Part shown: in pieces, positions 7,616 through 14,644 of the stretch | Numbering within the stretch: position 1 is the stretch's first letter | Layout of the letters: each line of letters starts with the position of its first letter | Notes under the pieces: model-generated | Databases searched by the model: none | What the model saw: the letters and a program-made list of their open reading frames with translations, nothing else | What the model was told of the DNA's origin: nothing | From: Spirochaetales bacterium | GTDB lineage: Bacteria; Spirochaetota; Spirochaetia; Sphaerochaetales; Sphaerochaetaceae | NCBI GenBank assembly: GCA_028723145.1 | Contig: JAQYFM010000202.1 | Span: 1 to 24,443, forward strand | DNA: 24,443 nt | Reading direction: 5' to 3' | Position numbers and translations under genes: made by a program

Positions 7616-9547
7616 ATGCATAATAAAATTGATATTCTAAAGGGGATGTATCTATCTCGCTTTTTTGAAGAAAAACTACAAAACCTCTTTGCTGAGGGTG
7701 CCCTGTATGGCACTACTCATTTAAATATAGGTCAAGAAGCTAGTCACTTTGGACTATGTCTTGCATTAGATTCAGCTGACTGGATAGTTCCAACACACCG
7801 TACTCATGGTTTCAATATTGCAAAGGGCTCATCAATTTTTAAAATGTTTTCTGAAATGCTTGGAAGTAAATATGGCCTTTGTAAAGGACTAGGTGGGTCA
7901 ATGCACATGACCGATAAAGAAACCTGTAATGCAGGCTCCTCGGCAGTAGTTGGATCAGGAATAGCAATTGCTTCAGGTATTGCATTTGCTCTTAGAAGAG
8001 AGAATAAGAAGCAAATAGCCGTTGCTATTATGGGTGATGGAGCAACTAGTAGAGGTGTTACCCACGAGTGTATGAATCTTGCTTCGGTTTGGAACTTACC
8101 TGTAATGTTTTACTGTGAAAATAACCACTACGGTATGTCTGCTTCTGCAGAAAGAATGATAAGTACCTCAGATATATCATCTAGAGCTAGTGGTTATTCG
8201 ATGAAGTCGTTCAAGTGTGATGGTAATGATTTCGATGCTGTTTTTGATACCGTTAAAAAGGCAAGAAGTTACATGATTAGTAACAGTGAGCCAGTCTTTG
8301 TAGAGGTAAATACATATCGCTATTGTGGACACTCTAAAAGTGATTCAAGAGTATATCGAAGTGCAGAGGAAGAAGCTGTTTGGAGAGAAAAGGATCCTTT
8401 AGTTTTATTTGAAAGAAGTCTTTCATTAGACAAAAATACAATTAGAAAGCTACGCTTAGAAGTAAAAGAATTTGTCGAAGCTGAATTTAATAAGGCTTAT
8501 GAAAAGAAAGATGAAATCTTAACTTTAGAAGAAACTAAAGAGCTAGTATATGGAAAAGCTCCTGATATTCCTATCAGAAAAAGTGGTATGCATCCATCTA
8601 CATATCGTTTAGCTATAAGAGAAGCTCTCTCTGAAATCCTTCAAGATGAAAAAGCAACATTAATTGGTGAGGATGTTGGGGTATATGGTGGATGCTTTGG
8701 GGTTACTGGTGATTTGTACAAAGAGTGTGGTGACCATATTTTGGAAACTCCTGTAAGTGAAGAAGCCTTTACTGGTATTGCAGTTGGTGCTGGTATAATG
8801 GGTCAAAGAGTAATTGAAGAGATTATGTATGGTGATTTCTTAACACTAGCAAGTGATGGACTAATTAACCATGCTGCTAAGATGAGATATATGTCTGCAG
8901 GTCAATTAAGTTGTCCAATGGTATTACGTACCCCAATTGGATCTGGAACAGGTCATGGTTCACAGCATACGCAATCACTTGAAGCAATGTTTTTAAATAT
9001 TCCAGGTATTAAAGTAGTTGCACCTTCAGATCCTTTTACTGCAAAGGCCTTGCTTAAGAGTGCATACTTAGATCCTGATCCTGTACTTTTCTTAGAACAT
9101 AAGGCTTTATATGGTAGCTCAGGGGAGTGTGGAGATGTATATTCTTCCTTCCCAATTGGTAAGGCTCAGTTATTAAGAAGTGGAGATGAAATAACAGTTA
9201 TCTCGTACTCGAGAGCTACATTAACCGTTCGTAAGGCTTTAAGTGAGGTGTCCCGTAGTGTAGATCACATTGATTTAGTATCACTTAGACCAATCGATTT
9301 TGAGACAATAAAAAAGAGTGTGTTAAAGACAGGAAAGGTAATATTAGTTGAGGATCCAACTTTCTTTGGTTCTGTTATGGCTAGTGTTGCGGCCGCTATT
9401 AGTTGTGATGAAGAGTGCTTTAATGCTTTGAAGGCTCCGGTAAAATGTGTATATGGGGAGGATACTCCAATTCCATTTTCACGAGAACTTGAGCGCGTAG
9501 TAGTTCCTCAGTCCTATGAGCTTGTAGATATTATTTCATACTTTTAA
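7616..9547 (+). CDS. Fused alpha-beta E1 component of a 2-oxoacid dehydrogenase complex
   Basis: This 643-aa cytoplasmic, thiamine-diphosphate enzyme would decarboxylate a 2-oxoacid or acetoin and pass the acyl group to a lipoyl E2. Residues about 1-315 are the alpha subunit, with the ThDP/Mg motif GDGATS...ENN at 140-170 and the loop YRYCGHSKSDSRVYRS (234-249). Residues about 325-643 are the beta subunit, including GEDVGVYGG (351-359), VSEEAFTG (380-387) and GTGHGSQHTQSLE (444-456). In most bacteria these are two genes; here one frame joins them through a charged linker. No E2, E3 or lipoate ligase is in the window. Motifs resemble acetoin and branched-chain E1 more than homodimeric pyruvate E1, but the substrate cannot be assigned. 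GGGGA lies 6 bases before the ATG. Confidence 0.93.
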   Translation: MHNKIDILKGMYLSRFFEEKLQNLFAEGALYGTTHLNIGQEASHFGLCLALDSADWIVPTHRTHGFNIAKGSSIFKMFSEMLGSKYGLCKGLGGSMHMTDKETCNAGSSAVVGSGIAIASGIAFALRRENKKQIAVAIMGDGATSRGVTHECMNLASVWNLPVMFYCENNHYGMSASAERMISTSDISSRASGYSMKSFKCDGNDFDAVFDTVKKARSYMISNSEPVFVEVNTYRYCGHSKSDSRVYRSAEEEAVWREKDPLVLFERSLSLDKNTIRKLRLEVKEFVEAEFNKAYEKKDEILTLEETKELVYGKAPDIPIRKSGMHPSTYRLAIREALSEILQDEKATLIGEDVGVYGGCFGVTGDLYKECGDHILETPVSEEAFTGIAVGAGIMGQRVIEEIMYGDFLTLASDGLINHAAKMRYMSAGQLSCPMVLRTPIGSGTGHGSQHTQSLEAMFLNIPGIKVVAPSDPFTAKALLKSAYLDPDPVLFLEHKALYGSSGECGDVYSSFPIGKAQLLRSGDEITVISYSRATLTVRKALSEVSRSVDHIDLVSLRPIDFETIKKSVLKTGKVILVEDPTFFGSVMASVAAAISCDEECFNALKAPVKCVYGEDTPIPFSRELERVVVPQSYELVDIISYF

Positions 9548-9586
9548 GCATCCTTAAGAATTCTATATATTGGATACTTTTAATTT

Positions 9587-9615
9587 TTGTTAATTCCAAT
9601 TAATATGGATGTACT
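9587..9615 (+). promoter_or_regulatory. Weak promoter candidate for pheST
   Basis: TTGTTA (9587-9592) and TGTACT (9610-9615), separated by 17 bases, each match four of six consensus positions. No terminator separates the E1 gene from pheS, so read-through is equally possible. Confidence 0.25.
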
Positions 9616-9645
9616 TGTTTTGTTAATAAAATGGAGAACATTTTT

Positions 9646-11184
9646 ATGGATATCGATGTAAAGAATCTGCATCCACTTGAAGTCAGACTTCTTAGAGCTG
9701 TGAAAATGGGGGAAGATATTACCTCTGATCGCATCATCAAAGAGCTTGATTACAAAGTAGGACAGTGCAACCAGGCATTCAGCTGGCTCTCAGCTAAAGG
9801 TCTTATTAGCGAGAAGAGTAGAGAAAAGTATGCCTATTATGAACTCACAGAAACAGGAAAAAGTCAGGCAGAAACAGGACTTCCTGTTGAAAAGATTTTT
9901 GCTTTCTTAAAAGAAAATGGTGCTCATACCCTTCCTGAGATTGCTAGTGCACTCTCTCTTGAGCAAAGTGATGTTGGTTCCTCATTTGGTCAACTTTCAG
10001 GTGCAAAATGTGCTGCATTAAACTCTGAGAGAAAGGCCGAACTTATTTCTACTTCTCTCCCAGGTGATGTTGTTATTGCAAGAGAATTAATCAATAAGGC
10101 TTTAAAGGAGCCTTTGATGGAAGCTTCTCTTTCTAAAGAAGAGAAAAATGCAATTAAAGGTCTTGCTAAAAAAAGAGGTGCAGCTGCCTCAACATTTAAG
10201 TATGTTGAAAAAGAAGATGTAACTTATACTCTTACTGAAAATGGTAATGAAGTTAAAGAGGCTTTATTAAAGGCAAATATTACTGGTGAAGAGTTTGGTC
10301 TATTAACACCTCAAATGATTCAAAGTGGTTCATGGAAAAATGGTACCTTCCGTCCATATGGCTTAAATGCACCAGTTAGTAGAATTATTCCTGGCCGTAC
10401 AAATGCTTATGGTGACTACTTGATGTGGGTTAAGGATAAGCTTGTTTCTTTAGGCTTTGAAGAATTCGATGGACCACTTGTAGAAAATGAATTCTGGAAT
10501 GGTGATGCTCTATTCATGCCTCAGTTCCACTCTGCACGTGATATCCACGATGTTTATTACATTAAGGATCCTGTTCATTGTAAGGAAATTGAAGAGCCAT
10601 GGCTCAGTAGAGTTGCAAAGACTCATGAAGATGGTGGTGATACAGGTTCAAGAGGTTGGGGCTATACCTTTGACCATGAATTTACTCGCCGTCAAGTTAT
10701 GAGAAGCCAGGGTACAGTTCTTTCTGCTCATCAGCTTCCTAAAGCAAAGGTTCCAGGAAAGTACTTTGGTGTTGCTCGTTGTTTTAGATATGACCAAGTA
10801 GATGCAACTCATGGTGCTGACTTCTACCAGACAGAGGGTATTGTAGTTGGAAAGGATGTAAATCTTAGAAATCTTCTCGGATTATTAAAGATGTTTGCAG
10901 AAGAAGTTGCTGGTGCAGAAGAAGTAAAGTATGTTCCAGGTTACTTCCCATTCACAGAGCCAAGTATTGAGGTACACATTAAGCACCCTAAGCTAGGTTG
11001 GTTTGAGCTTGGTGGAAGTGGAATTTTCCGTCCTGAAGTTACAAGAGCTATGGGCCTTGATGTTCCTGTTCTTGCATGGGGTCTTGGAATCGATAGAATG
11101 GCACTCATGCATCTTGGTCTAAATGACCTTAGAGAGCTCTTTACTCCAGATATAGAGAGCGTAAGAATGAGGAGAGGAAACTAA
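9646..11184 (+). CDS. pheS: Phenylalanyl-tRNA synthetase alpha subunit, archaeal/eukaryotic type
   Basis: PheS carries the aminoacylation site of the alpha2-beta2 enzyme that charges tRNA-Phe. The 512-aa protein is far longer than the roughly 340-aa usual bacterial form. Its first ~210 residues resemble winged-helix repeats (for example ELDYKVGQCNQAFSWLSAKG), as in archaeal and eukaryotic PheS. The class II catalytic domain follows, with motif 2 FGVARCFRYDQVDATHG (374-390) and motif 3 AWGLGIDRMALM (477-488). The frame has an earlier ATG at 9631, but nothing like a ribosome-binding site precedes it. GGAGA at 9633-9637 lies 8 bases before ATG 9646, so I choose the later start. It overlaps pheT by one base (TAATG). 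Confidence 0.95.
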   Translation: MDIDVKNLHPLEVRLLRAVKMGEDITSDRIIKELDYKVGQCNQAFSWLSAKGLISEKSREKYAYYELTETGKSQAETGLPVEKIFAFLKENGAHTLPEIASALSLEQSDVGSSFGQLSGAKCAALNSERKAELISTSLPGDVVIARELINKALKEPLMEASLSKEEKNAIKGLAKKRGAAASTFKYVEKEDVTYTLTENGNEVKEALLKANITGEEFGLLTPQMIQSGSWKNGTFRPYGLNAPVSRIIPGRTNAYGDYLMWVKDKLVSLGFEEFDGPLVENEFWNGDALFMPQFHSARDIHDVYYIKDPVHCKEIEEPWLSRVAKTHEDGGDTGSRGWGYTFDHEFTRRQVMRSQGTVLSAHQLPKAKVPGKYFGVARCFRYDQVDATHGADFYQTEGIVVGKDVNLRNLLGLLKMFAEEVAGAEEVKYVPGYFPFTEPSIEVHIKHPKLGWFELGGSGIFRPEVTRAMGLDVPVLAWGLGIDRMALMHLGLNDLRELFTPDIESVRMRRGN

Positions 11185-12875
11185 TGCCAAAGATTGAAAC
11201 ACATGAAAATCTTTTCTACTCACTTTGTGGAAAGAGATATACAGATGATGAACTTGTAGAGATCTTCCCTGTTGCTAAGGCTGAGCTCGATGGTAGAGAA
11301 GGTGATAAGCTAAAGATTGAACTTAATGATACTAACCGCCCAGACCTTTGGTCTGCAGCTGGTGTTGCTAGAGCATTAAAAACATATGAAAGTGGCAAAA
11401 AATATGAGTATAACTTCTTCTCTACTAAAGATGAGCAAAAAGATAGTGGTAACAGATTAATTATCGATGATGCCTCTGCTTTAGGTATTCGTGATTACTC
11501 AATTGCATTTGCTGCAAAGGGATGTAAAGTTACTGAAGAGCTTTTATTAACTTTAATTCAGAGCCAAGAAAAGCTTTGCTCTAACTTTGGTAGAAAGAGA
11601 AAGACAATTGCACTCGGAATTTATAGAAGTGATTTAATCACATACCCAGTACATTATTGCGGTGCAGATCCTGATAAGACAAAGTTTGTTCCACTTGGAA
11701 TGGATGAAGAATTATCACTTAGAGAGATTTGTGAAAAACACCCAAAGGGTAAGGATTATGGTTATATCGTAAGTGATAAACCTCTCTTCCCATATCTTTA
11801 TGATGACAAGGGTGAAACTCTTTCATTTCCACCTGTTATTAACAGTGCAAGAATTGGTGCTGTTGAGGTTGGTGATGAGGATTTATTTATCGAGCTCTCA
11901 GGTCCTATTCTTGATGATTTATTATTAACTGCATCAATTTTATCTTGTGATATGGCAGATATGGGTTTTGAGATTCTTCCTGTAAAGGTAAAGTTTGCTA
12001 AAGAAACTAAATATGGTACTGAGCTTACTGTTCCTTACTATTTCCAAGCACCTCAAAGCTGTGATATCGCATATGCAAGAAAGACTCTTGGTGAAGATTT
12101 AACAGAAGAAGAGTGTATTAGTGCACTTAGCCGCATGGGCGTTGATTCAACTATTACTGATGGAGTAATTACAGTAAAGGTACCAGAATATAGAAATGAC
12201 TTCTTACATGCAGCTGATGTCGTAGAAGACATTATGATTGGTCATGGTCTATTGAACTTTGCTCCAGTTTTATCTGGTGAATTTACTAAAGGATCTCTTT
12301 CTCCTGCAGAAGAATATGCAAGAAAAGTTAAGCGCTTAATGGTTGGTCTTGGCTTCCAGGAAATGATGTATAACTACCTAGGTTCAAGAAAAGAGTATGT
12401 TGATAACATGCACATCTCAGATGAAAAGGTTGTTTTCATTGCAAACCCAATGAGTGAGAACTACGAGGTTGTTAGACCTTCTGTACTTCCATCACTTCTT
12501 GAAAGTGAGAGTGTATCAGGACATGCTCAGTATCCTCATAATATCTTTGAAATCGGTAAGGTTGTTTACAAGGATGCAAATGATAATAGTGGAACTGTAA
12601 CCAAAAACCATTTAGGATTCTTATCTAGTGATAACCAGGTAGGCTTTAATGAAGCTATTTCATTTGTAAATACTCTTATGTATTTCCTTAATAAGGAATA
12701 TACACTTCAGAGTGTAGAAAATGATGGTAGATTTATCCCAGGTAGAGCTGCAAAGGTTATTGTTAAGGGTGTTGAGGTTGGCTTCTTTGGAGAGGTTCAT
12801 CCTCAAGTTCTTGAATCTTGGGGCTGTTCAATGCCTGCTATTATGGCAGAGTTTGATATCGACGCTTTACTCTAA
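11184..12875 (+). CDS. pheT: Phenylalanyl-tRNA synthetase beta subunit, archaeal/eukaryotic type
   Basis: PheT pairs with PheS and holds the editing site for mischarged Tyr-tRNA-Phe. The 563-aa length, against about 800 aa in most bacteria, and the lack of an N-terminal EMAP-like tRNA-binding domain and of a C-terminal anticodon-binding domain place it in the archaeal/eukaryotic class. Visible parts are the N-terminal segment with NDTNRPDLWS (48-57), a B3/B4-type editing region (about 90-270), a B5 domain (about 287-358, with VPEYRNDFLHAADVVEDI), and a catalytic-like core (about 375-563, with PSVLPSLLES and FEIGKVV). AGGAGAGG lies just upstream inside the end of pheS, and the start overlaps the pheS stop by one base, so the two subunits are translationally coupled. 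Confidence 0.95.
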   Translation: MPKIETHENLFYSLCGKRYTDDELVEIFPVAKAELDGREGDKLKIELNDTNRPDLWSAAGVARALKTYESGKKYEYNFFSTKDEQKDSGNRLIIDDASALGIRDYSIAFAAKGCKVTEELLLTLIQSQEKLCSNFGRKRKTIALGIYRSDLITYPVHYCGADPDKTKFVPLGMDEELSLREICEKHPKGKDYGYIVSDKPLFPYLYDDKGETLSFPPVINSARIGAVEVGDEDLFIELSGPILDDLLLTASILSCDMADMGFEILPVKVKFAKETKYGTELTVPYYFQAPQSCDIAYARKTLGEDLTEEECISALSRMGVDSTITDGVITVKVPEYRNDFLHAADVVEDIMIGHGLLNFAPVLSGEFTKGSLSPAEEYARKVKRLMVGLGFQEMMYNYLGSRKEYVDNMHISDEKVVFIANPMSENYEVVRPSVLPSLLESESVSGHAQYPHNIFEIGKVVYKDANDNSGTVTKNHLGFLSSDNQVGFNEAISFVNTLMYFLNKEYTLQSVENDGRFIPGRAAKVIVKGVEVGFFGEVHPQVLESWGCSMPAIMAEFDIDALL

Positions 12876-12878
12876 GCT

Positions 12879-13658
12879 ATGATTGAAAAGCGAAATTCAA
12901 AATATTATTTAGACGGTAGTGAGTATGAGCTTAATTCTCTACTTGCTGCTGTTTTGAAAAAAGACGATGAGAGAGGGGGACGTTTTCTCCTCTCTTCAAG
13001 CGAATGTGAAAGCTTAAATGAACTCTTTTCTTCCTTCATTAATCCTCCAAAGTTTGAAGATTTATATTTTATGAGTTCTTCAAAAGAGCTTTTTTCATAT
13101 TTAGCTAGTAGCCAAGATGAAGAATTACTTAAAGTAGTCGCTATTAATTTAGGATTGAAAACAGTAGAAGAGCAAGCTGAAATGATTCATAGTGAAGGGG
13201 AAAGAAGTGTTCTTTATAGACGCTTTTGGAGCGAGATGAGTAAAGAGGTCTTAACAACTGAAGGCTTTGATGAGTATCGTTTTGGAGCTGTAAAAAGAGA
13301 TCGAAATGGCTGTTATTTATACGATGATGAGAAAGCTGTTTTATATGTCGAAATCTCTCGTGATGGAGATGAGTTAAGAGACGCTCTTATTAGCTTTACT
13401 TTACTTGGAAATCCTGAAGCTATTGAAGATGAAAATGGAAATAGAGAATTTGAGTGGTGCTGCTACTTTGATGATTTACTCTCTAAAGATGATTCAACAT
13501 TCTTAGGTGGTAAGCTCCGTGCAATTGATCCCTATGGCACTTCAAGTAAGACCTTTCGTCGATATGATTGTAGCTTCAAAGCAATTGATGCAGTAACTCT
13601 TGGTTTAGTAGTAAAGGAAGCAGCTAAACTTTTATTACTATATCCACCAACTATTTGA
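12879..13658 (+). CDS. Unrecognised 259-aa protein downstream of pheT
   Basis: I do not recognise this protein. It is acidic and soluble-looking, without signal peptide or membrane segment. The N-terminal half appears helical (LNSLLAAVLKKDDERGG, ELFSYLASSQDEELLKVV). The C-terminal half reads as beta-rich, with YLYDDEKAVLYVEISRDGDE, FEWCCYFDDLL and RAIDPYGTSSKTFRRYD. It ends in a hydrophobic helix (AIDAVTLGLVVKEAAKLLLL). It starts 3 bases after the pheT stop, and no Shine-Dalgarno sequence is visible, so its translation is probably coupled to pheT. Codon use looks like its neighbours. Its stop codon abuts the -10 box of the tRNA gene. The position suggests co-expression with PheRS, but a functional link is only a guess. 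Confidence 0.8.
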   Translation: MIEKRNSKYYLDGSEYELNSLLAAVLKKDDERGGRFLLSSSECESLNELFSSFINPPKFEDLYFMSSSKELFSYLASSQDEELLKVVAINLGLKTVEEQAEMIHSEGERSVLYRRFWSEMSKEVLTTEGFDEYRFGAVKRDRNGCYLYDDEKAVLYVEISRDGDELRDALISFTLLGNPEAIEDENGNREFEWCCYFDDLLSKDDSTFLGGKLRAIDPYGTSSKTFRRYDCSFKAIDAVTLGLVVKEAAKLLLLYPPTI

Positions 13659-13664
13659 TATAAT
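13659..13664 (+). promoter_or_regulatory. -10 box of the tRNA-Gly gene
   Basis: A perfect TATAAT starts directly after the stop codon of the 259-aa protein gene and ends 9 bases before the mature tRNA 5' end, the spacing expected if transcription starts just upstream of the tRNA. The -35 region, which would lie inside the coding sequence, has no clear consensus (TTACTA at 13635 is the nearest). Confidence 0.55.
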
Positions 13665-13673
13665 TAATTATCT

Positions 13674-13745
13674 GCGGTAGTCGTATAATGGTTATTACTT
13701 CGGCTTCCCAAGCCGATAACACGGGTTCGATTCCCGCCTACCGCT
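13674..13745 (+). tRNA. tRNA-Gly (anticodon CCC)
   Basis: A complete 72-nt cloverleaf: acceptor stem GCGGTAG with CTACCGC (13674-13680 and 13738-13744), discriminator T at 13745, anticodon stem TCGGC/GCCGA around the loop TTCCCAA with anticodon CCC (13707-13709), and T-loop TTCGATT (13726-13732). CCA is not encoded (ATA follows), so it must be added afterwards. The outermost T-stem pair is an A-C mismatch (13721 and 13737). CCC reads GGG, so another glycine tRNA must decode the remaining codons. Confidence 0.95.
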
Positions 13746-13749
13746 ATAT

Positions 13750-13770
13750 AGCTCCTTAGGGGGCTTTTTT
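13750..13770 (+). terminator. Rho-independent terminator after tRNA-Gly
   Basis: AGCTCC (13750-13755) pairs with GGGGCT (13760-13765) including one G-U pair around a TTAG loop, followed by a run of T up to 13770. It ends the tRNA transcript and shields the purine leader from read-through. Confidence 0.9.
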
Positions 13771-13997
13771 AATTCACTAATTAAAAATTATTGTTTTCTT
13801 GCCAATTAAAAAAATAAAAAAATAAGAAAAATATGTATTTTTATATTGCAATTTGTATACAGAAAATTCTAATATGCTTACGAAAATTAAAGGTTATTTT
13901 AAGGTATTATACGGCTTAATTAGATATAAATTCTTATCTAATTATAATTTAAACGTTTTAGCTAAGATTGGTTAATCAAAGCTATTTCGCTTCGAAA
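13771..13997 (+). other. Non-coding upstream region of the purine operon
   Basis: This very AT-rich region has no gene. It must contain the promoter of the riboswitch-led purine operon. Candidates are TTGCAA/TAATAT (13846-13851 and 13870-13875, 18-base spacing) and TATAAT at 13943-13948, which overlaps a long inverted repeat. A small hairpin TTTCG-CTT-CGAAA (13985-13997) directly abuts the riboswitch. Confidence 0.6.
13917..13948 (+). promoter_or_regulatory. 10-bp inverted repeat overlapping a -10 box
   Basis: TAATTAGATA (13917-13926) is perfectly repeated in inverse as TATCTAATTA (13935-13944), with an 8-base spacer. A perfect TATAAT (13943-13948) overlaps its right arm and lies 50 bases before the riboswitch. 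No good -35 accompanies it. This could be an operator for a dimeric repressor, or a weak hairpin. Confidence 0.45.
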
Positions 13998-14066
13998 GAT
14001 TGTATAAATTAGAAGATATGGTTCTAACGTCTCTACCCTATCACCGTAAATGATAGGACTACAATT
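13998..14066 (+). ncRNA. Guanine-class purine riboswitch aptamer
   Basis: The aptamer is complete. P1 is GATTGTA (13998-14004) with TACAATT (14060-14066). P2 is TTAGAA/TTCTAA (14009-14014, 14022-14027) with loop GATATGG. J2/3 contains CTCTAC. P3 is CCTATCA/TGATAGG (14037-14043, 14051-14057) with loop CCGTAAA. The loops carry the conserved kissing-loop residues. J3/1 reads A-C-T-A, so the base that pairs with the ligand (position 74 in xpt numbering) is C14059, which specifies guanine or hypoxanthine rather than adenine (U). It lies about 90 bases before purE and should turn the operon off when guanine is abundant. Confidence 0.95.
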
Positions 14067-14127
14067 CTTTAGCGTGTAATGGTTTTTTACCGTTTTTTTG
14101 TAGTTGCGACATTTATACAATTTTTTT
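14058..14127 (+). promoter_or_regulatory. Riboswitch expression platform with two candidate terminators
   Basis: ACTACAA (14058-14064, containing the 3' half of P1) can pair perfectly with TTGTAGT (14098-14104), competing with P1. If P1 forms, TTGTA (14098-14102) is free to pair with TACAA (14116-14120), which is followed directly by seven T (14121-14127), a terminator-like layout with a weak stem. A second hairpin AATGGT/ACCGTT (14078-14083, 14089-14094) also runs into a T tract (up to 14099). Which one ends transcription cannot be decided by eye. Confidence 0.6.
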
Positions 14128-14155
14128 GTCCTTATTACTTTTAGAGGAGCAAAAA

Positions 14156-14644
14156 ATGGTAAAAGTAGGAATCGTAATGGGTTCAACATCTGATAAGATG
14201 GTAATGGATGAAACCTGTAAACTACTATCAGAATTCGGTATTGAATATGAAGTAAGAATCTTAAGTGCTCACCGTACCCCTGATGAAGCTATTAGTTATG
14301 CAAGAGGTGCATATGATAGAGGCCTTAAGGTACTAATTGCAGGTGCTGGAGGCGCTGCTCATCTTGCAGGTGTATTAGCTGGGGTTACAACCTTACCTGT
14401 AATTGGTGTTCCAATGAGTACAAACTTAATGGGTGGTCTTGATTCCTTACTCTCTATTGTACAAATGCCAGCAGGTGTTCCAGTTGCTACTGTAGCCGTA
14501 GGAAAAGCTGGTGCAAAAAATGCTGCTGTTTTAGCTTTAACAATTTTAGGTCTAAGTGATGAAAGTTATCATCAAAAGCTAGTAGAGTACAAAGAAAGCA
14601 TGAGACAAGCAGTGCTTGCTAATAACGAAGATGGGGCTGTATGA
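14156..14644 (+). CDS. purE: N5-carboxyaminoimidazole ribonucleotide mutase (PurE, class I)
   Basis: PurE moves the carboxyl group of N5-CAIR to give CAIR. The 162-aa protein has the class I signature: GSTSDKMVM near the N-terminus, SAHRTPDEA, the Gly-rich IAGAGGAAHLAGVLAG, and SIVQMPAGVPVATVAVGKAGAKNAA. Class II enzymes, known from Treponema denticola, use CO2 directly and read AHK plus AGRSN instead. Class I needs PurK to supply N5-CAIR, and purK is absent here. The frame is open upstream, but GAGGAG (14144-14149) is 6 bases before ATG 14156, which fixes the start. It is the first gene of the riboswitch-led operon and overlaps purL by 4 bases (ATGA). Confidence 0.96.
   Translation: MVKVGIVMGSTSDKMVMDETCKLLSEFGIEYEVRILSAHRTPDEAISYARGAYDRGLKVLIAGAGGAAHLAGVLAGVTTLPVIGVPMSTNLMGGLDSLLSIVQMPAGVPVATVAVGKAGAKNAAVLALTILGLSDESYHQKLVEYKESMRQAVLANNEDGAV

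Noticed and set aside
13998..14066. Adenine-specific version of the purine riboswitch
   Set aside because: The specificity base in J3/1 is C (14059), not U.
13962..14189. 75-codon minus-strand frame across the purine leader
   Set aside because: It lies over the riboswitch and the start of purE on the opposite strand and has no coding features of its own.
14156..14644. PurE as a class II AIR carboxylase, as in treponemes
   Set aside because: The SAHRTP and AGAGGAAHLAG motifs are those of class I; the class II AHK and AGRSN motifs are absent.
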